DNA of 60,000 nt from NCBI GenBank assembly GCA_950295325.1, contig OX485803.1, positions 67,101,554 through 67,161,553 of the forward strand, read 5' to 3'. Under the pieces are notes generated by a model, which saw nothing but the letters and a program-made list of their open reading frames with translations, ran no database searches and was not told the DNA's origin. Shown in pieces: positions 49,021-60,000 of this stretch. Positions within the stretch are counted from its first letter, which is position 1; each line of letters begins with the position of its first letter. This DNA comes from Polytrichum commune (taxonomy: Eukaryota; Streptophyta; Polytrichopsida; Polytrichales; Polytrichaceae). Both the position numbers and the translations under genes were made by a program.

Positions 49021-49099
49021 TTATATTTTTGAGACAGAAGGCTTGTAAGACAACACCAAGATGAATTAGATCACACAAAAAAGGCTTACCCACTTAAAG

Positions 49100-52000
49100 G
49101 GAGGCGGAGCCCCTCAAGCATGTCACACCGTCACATAAGAAAAAGAACCAAGAAATCAACATGCCATGCATAATCTGCCAATCCCGTTATCAAGATTACT
49201 CTCTAAATCTTCAATCAAGGACAACCCCTAGACCACTGAGAGAAATTGACCAGCACCCACCAAGATCCCAAAGCCTACCTTACATGACGTTCCAATGTCA
49301 TTTAACAACAAGGCTCATTCTATGGCAAAAAAAATCCCCCTAAACCCCCAGGATTGGCTAGAAGTCAAAAAGAGGAGCTTCCTTTGAAATTTATGGGTTT
49401 TGGTCAATTTGAGCAACTTAGCCTAGGCAACCTTGCTAAAGAGGATAATTTCATCCCAAATTTGGTTCTTCATCGACCTGCCCAAGTTCCACAATGTATG
49501 GTTACAAACCATGCCATTGCACTTAATTTGTATTATGCATAACGTGAGTTCCTAAGGATATGCTAGATCTCATGCCATTAGAATATGCTCTTTAAAATAT
49601 TTTCACCAAAGAGCGCATGCTTCCAATGGAAATTACTCACCCTAACACCAATAAAACCTCTCATGATTTGAAATGTCCAACCCCATGCTCTCCAGGCTTG
49701 AATACAATCCCAAATTCTATGCTCAATGGACTCAATGGCCTTTGTAAATGCAAGTGAAATGTAACTTGTCTTGTGCCAAATAAGTACACTAAATATCATA
49801 TTTAGTGTTATATAATATTTAATGACATTGTGGAGGTCCTTAATGTCCCCTTCCTTGAAAATAAGATTGATCAATTCTTTAGAAACCCTCTCATAGAAGC
49901 CCTCCTTTCTAATTGAATCCACAATCATAACATGAAAACCCTCTCCAATTATGTGCCACATAATTTTAAACAAATCCAATTCACCCTGTCACCCTTTGGG
50001 GGCTTGCATGTGGTTATAGTATCCATTGCCGCCTATAAACCATGTTGTGCAATCCATGTGTTGAGGTTGGCGTTCATAGCCTCGGTAAATGTAGTTAGGG
50101 TTTTGCTACCACTTAAACCAACATGAGGAAAACAACTCAGGGTACGAGATCTTGGGGATGACTGAGCTAGTGCCTATGAAAATTAATGTCACATTGGATT
50201 AAGATTTCTAATAACAATATATGTCTTTTCCTCTTTCGGTCCTTCTTCATTAAGCTTAAATCACACTCTTATGGTTCACTAGTGCTTTCTTAGTCGTGTG
50301 CAGTTTTGTCCTATGTGTGTGGAATCCTATCACTCTAATCACATCCTCTATGTCAGTCATGAAGCTCAAAAGCTTGGCAAGTAGTCAATGGCTCATACCA
50401 GGACAATGTTTGGGGTAATGTCTTTTGAGTAGCCACATAGTCTTTATTTTCCATGAATTATGCTTGCTATAATCTCGATGTTCAATTTTTTTAATACACT
50501 TACAATCATGAAACAAAACTTCACAACTGTAATCACCACCTTCATCTTTGGTGGACTTGACAACTTCTCTCAAGAATCACCCATAGGGGTTAACACAATA
50601 ACAAAGCATCAACAACATATGCTATATCCTTTGTTCACATGGTTTAGCCTATTTTTAATTAATCAAATAATTTGCATTGGTCACAAACTTACTTCAAGAA
50701 CTTTCCTCTCTCAAGGCAGCATTCTTGGGAGCCTATAGCATGTCCAAATATATCTTTAAGTCTCATCATCCTCATATGCATACTCTTTATCTTTTCCTGA
50801 CAAGGTGCAATAGACCTACTAGGCTATATCCTAGTCGCATTCTTACCCTTTGGTAATGTCTTTCACTCACCTTGCTAACTCTCATCTCTTTGGCCTAAGG
50901 CTTGGCTATAGCCTATTGCCCTCATTGATATCAATTACGCCCATCTTAGGCCCTCTTGGTCCATTCAATTCCACTTTTGCTATTGGCTTCCTATCTTCCT
51001 ATGCTAGAACTAAATCATCTCTTAACCACTTCATTAATCAAAATTTGTACCTTTATCCTCTGTGGGTTATTGCATCCTATCATACTTAATTGTTTCTTCC
51101 TCTACCAGGAATATGCCTTCCTAATTGCTTGTCTCTTAAACTCAATTCATCACTTATGCATATGGCCCATAAACTTATTCAAACTACTTCTTTAAGTACT
51201 AGAGAATCTCTTATCTCATTTTTTTTCCTTTGAGTTAATTGTTGTGCTTAGACTCAAGTGACTCATGATCTTCTATAATTCATCCCCCTCACATTAACTC
51301 CCACTTAAGCTATTACATTATTGGCCATTCTCACAACTTCGTTGAGGTCATGTTGTCACAACCGACATGGTTCTTACCATCTCTCACTCATTTTTCTCCT
51401 TCCCTGGCCTATCGCCAAATTTTCTTTATTGATGCTCAACTTGATTATCACAACCTTTCATAAATTGGCTCTTGATCATCACAATATTTTGGTCCAGACT
51501 CAAGGCAATGGCCACTACTTTCCCACTCAATCTTTCTCTCTAATTATTGCCTTGAATTAACTTGATTACATAGCTTTAATTTTAGTAGCCTCTAATTACT
51601 TTGCTCATAGCCTCAAAAGTTCATTTGCATAACTCAACGCTCAAAGACTCTTTTTTTACACAAACTATAACTTCACTCAATCCCAATCGCAAAGTTCAAC
51701 AATTGGCATTTTATGCATCCAAACAATTGCAGAAATGACGCATTCATTCACTCTCATATCAAAGTTCATTCATAAAATTTTGGAGTCCGAATCACTCTTC
51801 TCCATCAAACTACATCTATCCTCAAGTCTTTATTTGGGATTAACCATATTAACTATACCACCGATCTCAATCGCTTAGATTTGGGGTTCAAATTGCCTAT
51901 TACTTTGCTATGATGAGAATATGTTTGATTCTACAAATGAAAATAATTTAATTCTACCTTGGCCAACCTTCTCCTTATTGAGTCGAAAGGAAAGAGAAGG

Positions 52001-55000
52001 TGGTTACATGCAATGACCAACTTATCACAACAATAGTCTTTTATTCCTAATATGGATGAGATTCTAACTACCAAACACTGGATGAAAGCCACCAAAATAT
52101 GAGAATTGGCCACTTCAGTTGTGCTATGGCCATATTTAGTGGCTTATAGTAAATAACCAAGTGAATTCATTAAATGCTTGCAAATGCCTCATTCATAGGT
52201 TCCTTAGAAACCTCCTTGCCTTTGTAGAGCTCATTGTAAAATTGATGGCTAACAACTCTAAGTCATGTCTCTTAGTAAACAATCTACCTTTGTTGTTCCT
52301 AAATTATGAGATAATAGTCTAAGCAATACTCTTTTGTGTAACCAATCTAAAGAATCCCCCTATCACGTACTCTCTTCCATTTTACTCTCTCTTGGATGGC
52401 TACCTCTCTAGCTTTCCTATTTTCAATGTTATCACCAAATTCGGTAATTGGAGATTTTCTCATGATTTTGAGACTATTTAAGGACATAGTTTTTCAAATA
52501 AATTCAACAAAGAAAACACAAAAATATATTCAATGTAACTCAACAAAGTGATTTGCATGGGCTGCACTAACCAGTTTGGCACAAATACATGTCATCCCAA
52601 CAAGAAATTGAACTAGATATTAAACCATTTGCATCTATTTTGAGACTTTTCAAAGTCTCTAATTAACAAATATAATGAATGTTAAGAAGAGAATGTTTTA
52701 GCTCACTAACTCTACTCTAATGTTTGTTTTTGTGTACATCCTCGTGCAGCCCATTCAAGGTTTTCATGTGTGCCTAGCTCTTTCTTCCTATGTTTTGTAG
52801 CTTCTTGCTTTGAGAAACATCTATAGAATCCAACAACTTGCCTAAGTTTGTGAAAGAAAGGAAGCTTGTTTTGGAAGAGCCTCCCATTTTTCTTTAATTT
52901 TTTCCACCACTTCACAGTTAGTAAGATAACCGATGTTAACTAATATTTAAGTAAAATTGGACTAAGTCCAAGTCTATAATTATAACATGTTGAATTCATT
53001 TGTAAGATCTACGATAACATTTTATGGTAGGATCCTCCAATAGAATATGGAATTTTGATTATAATAAAATTATAATAATTCTTTTGAATACATATTTTCA
53101 CTATTCAACATCTTGTTATATAGATTTAAGATTAGAATGTAGACATTGATTTTTCCATCATATTTTATTGGCATAACATTCAAGTGATCGCTAAGGATTC
53201 ACATAACTCTAATGTATTTTAGGTAAATTTGAGGTGCATTGATGGATTTGCCCATAGAATCAAAGCAACCTAGCCTCCAAAGTTTGAAAATATGTCCAAA
53301 TTTACTTAAATGCAAGTTTGTTCCACTTGAATAGTGATTTCCTTTTTTTCTTTAATCCAATACATAATTGAAGTTGAACCAATGTAGGATCAAAACCAAC
53401 TCAGTTGCCATGGATAAATTTAAAAGACAAGATCATAACCTCTATTTTTGGGCGTGTAGATATGATCAAAGCTTGCAAGCCTTCTAGCTGCACATGTTTG
53501 ACTGTTATCCCATGAAAAACTAGGACCTCTTTGATGTGTGAATGTGTCATGTAATCGGAGCCCATCCATTAGACCATTCCAACATAACCCCCCACTCAAC
53601 TCACGGCTCTCCCACATGATTTATCCTCTATCCTCTCAATCATGCTAAAATCCCCTGCCCAATTACCAAATTGTAGTTCCTAGTAATTCCTCCGAAGAGT
53701 GCACCAAAGCAAAATACTCCCATAAGGAATGTTAGAGGTGTGCACACAAGCAATCCCTAAACTTGCCCCTAGTATACCTTCAAGTTTGATCCAAATGACT
53801 CTATCATGATAGGGAGCACCATGGGCAATGACAAGCCTAGCATATTTGTTTGCTAATAGGATGCCATCTTCCCCTTTTCAGGCACCTTGTGGATTAATCC
53901 AATTCTTCTTGCTTGGGGCGCCTTCAAGAAACCAACTAATGCACTTGAGCATAATTCTATTGCCTAAGTTGCCTAGATTCCTCCCTCTTGGTTTGTCTTC
54001 TTGTAGTAAGACTACATCCATTTTGGGAGTGAGATTAATTTAAACCTCATCTTCCTAATACTCAATTTGTCATTTAGCCTACAAATATTGTGAGTAAGAT
54101 TGTAATTTCATCTCTAATGCTCAAAAGTAAGGTAACTAGGCAACATCATTACCCTCCTGGTGATGATTTGCCCTAAAACTCCCATATGCTCCCCTATCTT
54201 GGCATCATAATGTGTTGCCCCAATGCCATGAGGTTGGCAACATTATTTTCTGATTGACATGCGTGCAAGCTGAGCTTCTAATCCCATGTTAGGAGAAGCC
54301 ATTTTTCTTGCCCCTTGGACATAGTGAGGCTATGTAGTCCTATGCTTGCTATCATGTTGACTTTTAGCTTAAGAGTATGATCTCCAACCAATTATGGGGA
54401 CCCTTTGGCGATAACATTATTCCCATTAAACACCGTCAATTGGGTCTCAATTATCTTTTCTACAATGTGCCCCTTTGCTATCCAAGGGGCCAAAGTTAAC
54501 GGCTCATCCTTCTGCCATTGGGAGACCTCATCATCAATCCCCAAAAGCCAATTCCTCATGGCCATGTGGCTCCTTCCCTTGGTTCACTTGCCTCTCATTA
54601 CACAAACCCTCTTACTTTCACTGCATTTGATCTCCCAAGAGTTTGAACCCGCGTGGTTATTTCCTCCTGCTCATGAAGTTCTTCCTCTCCCATTTCCTCA
54701 TCACTATCTTCTTCTACTTCTTCCTTGTTTCCTTTGGATCCTACCTCCTCAGTTGCATCATCCAATGTATCCTCCTCTTCAAGTTTGTCTTCAATAGTTT
54801 GTTTCTGGCTAGCTATCCTTCTTGGCAACCATGTCATGTTGTGCAACTTTGGTGGTTGTTGCACCGAAATACTTTGACATGCAGCATGAACCCAAGTGAT
54901 CGGAGGCCCTCTTGACCGTTACCTCCTCGTGCCAACCAAGAGAGGAAGTGCCTCGTCAATTTGTAGCTTGAAAGGATTAAAATTGCATGTTGTTGGGCAT

Positions 55001-55300
55001 TTGTTGTGTTCGACCATCACTTCAATAATTGATTCACTCACCTTGTATGGTGTCGGGGTGTTTCCCATGATACACATCCCCCCTTCTCCTCAAGCAAGAG
55101 GTCCAATTGCGGCCCAACTCCATAACACACCTTGGCGACAAATGCTTCCATTGGAACGACCCGATTGCGTCCACCTCGTTCATTTACAAGCTTCATTGTT
55201 CCAAATGCACACCTCTTCTTGCAACCGTGTCCACATGAACTCCGATCTACAATGATCCATCCTTACTACTCCCTAACCCTAATCTAATCACTCAAGGTCT
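49100..55300 (-). mobile_element. Decayed LINE (L1-type non-LTR retrotransposon)
   Basis: On the minus strand, from 5' to 3': an ORF1-like part (about 55250-54598) ending in an acidic Glu/Asp-rich stretch and QTLGRSNAVKVRGFV; an endonuclease remnant (about 54000-53420) with GIGILLANKYARLVIAHG, RVIWIKLEG, GNWAGDFSMIERIE and HTFTHQRGPSFSWDNSQT-like text before a SFDHIYTPK signature; a linker (52915-52712, WWKKLKKNGRLFQNKL...LRQV); and the start of reverse transcriptase (49979-49578: FKIMWHIIGEGFHVMIVDSI, LINLIFKEGDIKDLHN). Stops and shifts are frequent and the catalytic RT core was not found. 50100-52700 is unassigned and may hold a second insertion. Confidence 0.6.
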
Positions 55301-55320
55301 TTGCCTAAGCAGTTTCCTAG

Positions 55321-55343
55321 AACCCTAAACCCTAAACCCTAAA
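55321..55343. repeat. Short plant telomere-type tract
   Basis: Three consecutive AAACCCT-phase units (aaccctaaaccctaaaccct) lie just upstream of the LINE 5' part. Single 'accctaa' motifs occur nearby at 55270. It is too short to mark a chromosome end. Confidence 0.7.
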
Positions 55344-55411
55344 ATGGTGTCTTCGTGATTCAACCCGGTAGCAGCTTATGCTTTGTGAAGGCACAGATCT
55401 TGAGGATCTAA

Positions 55412-55913
55412 GGCCACTTCACACACGAGCCAAGAGCCGTGACCATGAAATTGTGAGAGCCCCAAAGAACTTGCCCAAAGGCCATCCCAAGGCACCTCCA
55501 AAATCATGTAGTGTGGTCACGGACCCTCAAGTGTAGTGTGAAGTCGTATGTGACTGGGTCCTCAATCATATGTTATTTCAATGAATTTCTATTCACGCGG
55601 CTCCTCACGCATGATATAATAGACTAAATCAACGGTTGGGAGCGTTCGGAATGTCATGGTCTCCCGGTGGTTTTGTGTTAGGCCTACATCCAAGAGGAGG
55701 TTTTTGAGAATAGTCCAAGTGACCATGAAACATGATACATTTAATGCCACGTAGGAATCCACGTAGACTTTTACATCCTTCTTGCATTCACATACTCCGT
55801 TCGTCCCTCAAGCGTAGTGTGAAGTGAACGTGGACCAGCTCCGACTTTTCCACCAATGAGGGTGCTTGAAGTGTAATGGTCATGGGCTCTCAGTCTCATG
55901 TGTGAAGCGGCCC
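55412..55913 (+). mobile_element. Harbinger-like MITE, family A, complete copy
   Basis: 502 bp from ggccacttcacacacgagcc to gtgtgaagcggccc, flanked by TAA on both sides (55409-55411 and 55914-55916). Inverted ends and internal order match 5825-6328 in the opposite orientation. No coding capacity. Confidence 0.85.
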
Positions 55914-56510
55914 TAAACTTGTCCCCTCCATTCAAATTCGATTACCCACCGATCTAGTAAGTTGGACGTTTATGCTTCGGCTTTCTACGAAACTCCCACT
56001 GCAGTTCTCATAATGCTTTCTAGCACATACGGATGACAAGTGTTGTTTGCTTGTGAAATCGGATGTAGGTTGTGTGGATGATGAGGGGATGGATGAATGG
56101 AAATATGGAAGTAACCATGGGTACGTGGCATGTACGTTAATTGCAAAACCGTTCTTGGCATGGATGAGAACTGATGTGTGTCCCATCGTGGGATTATTGG
56201 GTATATGAAATCTGGTACGAGTGGATGAACAAATACATGTGCAAAATTCTAGGGTCGAGCTCAACGTCTCTATGATGAGAGAGTAACTATACAAGGATGG
56301 ATGAAAACAGTTGCGTTTCCTATCGGATGATGGATGGGGGGAGGGGGGGAGGGGGAGAACAACGAGTTTGGATAGATGCCATCATCCGGTCATTGTAAGT
56401 GGATGGTTTCGGGTAGGGAAAAGGATGGAGGCAGAAACCAAGGGTCAAGTTCCACGTGCCCGAGACAAAAGTGGTGTTTGAGTGTGGATGAAACCGGCTA
56501 GGCTCCATGT

Positions 56511-56572
56511 TAGATGGATGGATGGAGGGAGGGATGGAGGGAGGGATGGAGGGAGGGATGGATGGATGTGCC
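56511..56572. repeat. GATG/GAGG microsatellite
   Basis: Repeated gatggatg and gagggagggatg units, with more scattered gatgg units back to 56080. Confidence 0.85.
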
Positions 56573-56630
56573 TGGCCCCATTGCGCCCCATTACGGGGAG
56601 AACCAACTGTTGTACTGCTTTGTCTACTTA

Positions 56631-57154
56631 TGCCCCCTCCCCACCTGACTTTACCAAATAACCAAAGTTTTTCTTAAAAACTGGGTGAAGCTCCCTCAGT
56701 TATAGTGGAGGCGTCTGGCTATCCCAATGCACTTACAAGAACTTGCTCTAGAGATTGTGAAGTAGGTTTTGATTAAGTAGTTTTCACACATGGTCATTAT
56801 TTTATCTACCAAGCCATGAATGTTGGGTAGTTTTTGTCCCATCCCCAAATGCCTTACTACTCATCTATCTTACCATCGGTTTTTGTTAATGGAGTTCTTT
56901 GTGCCCTCATAGCTAAGACTAAAAAGCAACCAATCACAAGGGCGGGAGGCAACACTTTTAAAGGTCCTACATTCTTGCCTCATGTCTAGGTACCGATGCG
57001 AGGGTCGGTGCTTGAGGCTTAAAACCTCCACTTCTAAACCATGCCACATCATTTGCCAACTAGGCCCAACACTAGATAATGTCGACGGTGTGAAGGCCGT
57101 GTTTTTTCAACCAACTTTTAGTCTCATTAGCTAAAGTCAGGTGGGGAGGGGCCA
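56631..57154. mobile_element. MITE with 24-bp inverted ends and TTA duplication, family F
   Basis: Ends tgccccctccccacctgact (56631 on) and the inverse ending ggtggggaggggcca (57154) match over about 24 bp with one or two mismatches. They are flanked by TTA at 56628-56630 and 57155-57157. At 524 bp with no ORF, it fits a PIF/Harbinger-type MITE. Confidence 0.7.
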
Positions 57155-57562
57155 TTAGTGTGAGTTACCATTCGGAGTGTCGTGTTGCTATAACATTTTA
57201 CCAACATTGCCATTTTTTACCAACTAAGTTATATCATATTCTTCGGTGTGCATACTAACTACACTAAATATGATCTTTATTGTCACTTGCTACTTGGAGT
57301 TACATAGCGTTCTATCTTTCTACCATTGATGTAATTTTTTACCAGGTAAAGTTGTTAATGTTCTATAATGTCCAAACTACCAATTTAACATTTGTTGGTC
57401 ATATATGACATATATGCAGTAAACAAACATAGCATTGCGTAATTCCAAATAGTAAGTAACACTAAATATCATATTTAGTAAACTTAAGTTAGTTGGGTAA
57501 AAAATGATAATCTTGGTAAAATGTTACAACAATGCGTAACTCCAATTGGTGACCCACACTAA
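57155..57562. mobile_element. Foldback MITE, family E, abutting family F
   Basis: The left end ttagtgtgagttaccattcg is inverted at the right end (caattggtgacccacactaa, to 57562). Inner arms pair as well (ttttaccaacattgccattt, taccaactaag against cttaagttagttgggtaaaa). A related end is in the RME-8-like intron at about 25785. From 57563 to 60000 I see no convincing gene; 58040-58440 holds the repeat shared with 34160-34400. Confidence 0.65.
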
Positions 57563-58039
57563 TTAGACAATACAACGTAGTCATAGATGAACCAGTGGAG
57601 TTTGAGAAACAATTGGTTTTGGTCCGAGACGACCCTAAACTACTGGATGATGGTGAAGAGGTACCCAAATCTCAAGGAACAGGTCGGTGGTTTCGATTCC
57701 CGGTCATGAAACCTCCTCTCTACTTGCGACTCATCTTCACTGATTTTGCCCAAAAATAACACTGATACTTTCGACCACGTAAATCATACGAGCACAGGGG
57801 CTGATCACGCCGGCCAGTTTAGACACTATCTGTCGGCATCCCCGGCTATAATAGTGTGAAAAGTGGTGGGCCAACATCTATCTCCAAACATAATCCCCAA
57901 CAATTTCACGGCTGGAACCGACATAAAGTTTGGTGTGATCGGGACATGAGCCCATTTGTGAAGTAACTTTGACCACATGGAATGGCTCCGGAATCAAGGC
58001 CCTTTGAAGCCTAATTTAGGCACTGTGAGCCAGTTACAT

Positions 58040-58440
58040 GTTGTGATCTTTCGGTGTTGTTGATACTAAATTGAGTGAATATTCCATGGATTCCTTTAAA
58101 AAGATCGGTGGTTTCCTGCAGTCTGGAACTCCAACTGGTACATCTGTAACACTGCCCGGGAAGTTTTTAGGGCACAGTCGGTCAAGATCCGAGAGATTCT
58201 AATTCCAGCCGGTTACATATTGACATCTTCCGGGTTTTGCTTTCATTCATTTGGGGTATATTCCTTCCATAGATTCCTCTAAAATGATCGCTAATTCTCC
58301 TTAAGTCTCCAACTTCAATCGGTTATTTCTTCTCAAACTCAACTAGTTCATTTGTAACTAGCGGTTAGTTCTCCCCAATCGATGTTCAAGATTGAAGTCT
58401 TCAATGCCTCTCAGCTGCAATTTGGCCCTCCAAAACATAC
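58040..58440 (-). repeat. Dispersed repeat shared with 34160-34400, with internal duplication
   Basis: 58250-58400 read on the minus strand follows 34160-34400. Within this stretch 58030-58140 and 58205-58320 are imperfect direct copies (gttacatgttgtgatctttc / gttacatattgacatcttcc; ccatggattcctttaaaaag / ccatagattcctctaaaatg), about 170 bp apart. Confidence 0.45.
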
Positions 58441-60000
58441 CTCTCTCCTTCGAAACGCAACCCCAAATTGAAAATGACGACGTCACTTGAAGTCCTCAAT
58501 ATGATCCTACCCACCACAAGAACCAACAAGCATAGGGCATTGTCACTACAAGAAGTGGAGTTAGATGGTTGATTCTTGATTCTTCACATTATCCCGGGAA
58601 CATGTACCCTATAATTCATGCACGAATTTAGTATTATTTTTTTTGTATTTCATTTCTATATTCTTAGATTGACATCTTGGATTTGAACCAACCCTTAAAC
58701 TCAAGGGCTGAAATTTGAGAGCCCTTCAAAATGAAACTCATATGAGGGCTTCAATCTTGAGCACCGGCCCCAATCATTGTTGTGAGCATTGAAATTGGCC
58801 CCACCTGAGCTGTTGAGGATAGACCCAGTTTATATCTTAAATAACAACTAGTGGGTAATCAAGGGCGAGCCTATTCTTTACAACTTAAAACACTTCTCAA
58901 AATTTTGGCCGTGAAAATAAGGTGATTCACATTGAAGATCTCGTCTGACAATCAAGGGATCATTTTCCAAGATAGACGAGAAGGATTCATGAAGAATGCA
59001 AGTTGTTTCATATGTTTCTGCCCTTTACAAAAAAATGTTACAATTTTTCAAAGTGGAAAGTTGTCCAACCCCCTACTCGTTTACTAGATTCTCCCTACAC
59101 TGAACACGGTAATCCGCATTTCCATACAAAACATCGCCTAAATCGGTTACCTCGTGAGTACATTAACACTAGACTCCCATTGGCTACACTCAGTGTACAC
59201 ACATTGAAGTTGCCGCCGAGCCATGATCCGTTTTAGAAATGGCCCTTCACCATTATGACGGCAATCTAGTGCACGGCTAGAGGGTGGTTAACGGGTTGTG
59301 GTATTTCCACCGTAGTGTAAAAGTCCATACATTGACCATTTGAAGCTTTTGAAGTGGCTCAACAAACTCCAAGCATGAGACTTGGGAACATATCCCACGG
59401 GGGTGAAAAAGTATGCAAAATCTACCACTATGGTAGATTCTCATATATTCTTCCAGTGGTGTAAGACAACTTTCATTGATGTAGGATGTGTTGTCCAAGT
59501 ATCCTATACTTGTAGTGACATCATCATCCACTTCTGGGTTTTTTTTTCGTTTTCTTCTTTTAAGGAATTGTTTGATTTGAAGTTCCCAACATTTAGTGGA
59601 CCCAACTCGTATATATATTTGTGTTTGCCACAAGATGATGTTTGCGTGCGAAACCAATATTGTTGTCCCAATTCCCAAGAGCCCTCAAATATCATCAAAG
59701 GAGACCACACAAAGCATACACGTCATAGATATGTAGAAGCACTCTTGAAGGAGGTAAGAACTTTAGTTGACTTAGACAAGTTGTTGTGGCTAGGGTTAGA
59801 TGTCTTGTGGCTTGCTCTTTGTGTTGGCACCAATCTTGCCCAAGGTGAAAACGCATTGAACTAATCAAAATGTGGAAATCATATTTCAAAAACTAATTTG
59901 GTTCCATAATTAGCATCATAAGTATTGAATTACCGACTTAGTTATCCAATTGGTTGCAATGACTGCAAACTTGGGCGGGGGGGAGGGGTGATGTACACTC

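Noticed and set aside
55321-55343. Chromosome end or true telomere
   Set aside because: Only three units, and unique and transposon sequence continues on both sides.
59277-59864. Overlapping frames of 133 and 160 codons on opposite strands
   Set aside because: Neither shows a motif, splice context or family resemblance I could support; composition looks non-coding.
1-60000. CRISPR arrays, bacterial operons, tRNA genes
   Set aside because: No direct repeats with unique spacers, no Shine-Dalgarno-led gene strings, and no cloverleaf with A/B boxes was recognised; the window is eukaryotic nuclear DNA.

Overview
This is a nuclear window from a land plant, probably not an angiosperm. Genes have many short GT-AG introns, there is a plastid-targeted CSP41 gene and a plant RME-8/GRV2-type gene, plant telomere-type AAACCCT units occur, and MITEs, a decayed LINE and 5S-rRNA-bearing elements are common. 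I cannot name the species; moss, lycophyte or fern would all fit. Exon models were joined by hand using splice sites, reading-frame continuity and remembered family sequences.

Layout. 1-1253 (minus): 5' part of a trihelix (Myb/SANT-like) gene with one in-frame stop, running off the left edge. 1.7-8 kb: repeats only (a Harbinger-like MITE pair, hairpins, a 34-bp minisatellite, microsatellites). 8.1-31.9 kb (plus): one gene of 28 coding exons for a 2,281-residue RME-8/GRV2-like endosomal protein. All four IWN repeats and the N-terminal lipid-binding-like region are recognisable, but the DnaJ domain that should lie between IWN repeats 2 and 3 is absent. Its introns are full of MITEs and 5S-rRNA-derived elements. 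32.3-34.4 kb (minus): decayed coding remnant, probably a transposable element. 35.8-42.7 kb (plus): a zinc-finger protein with HIT, CCHC and further Cys/His fingers. 43.4-47.5 kb (minus): CSP41A, a chloroplast RNA-binding protein, convergent with the zinc-finger gene. 47.55-48.43 kb: five copies of a 177-bp repeat directly upstream of the CSP41A start codon. 49.1-55.3 kb (minus): an old LINE. 55.4-60 kb: MITEs, simple repeats and unassigned sequence.

The genes show no sign of acting in one pathway: RME-8-like would act in endosomal sorting, CSP41A in plastid RNA metabolism, and the zinc-finger protein is of unknown function. The strongest candidate for something undescribed is the J-domain-less RME-8-like protein. 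Next are the tandem promoter repeat of CSP41A and the 5S-derived elements inside the RME-8-like introns.
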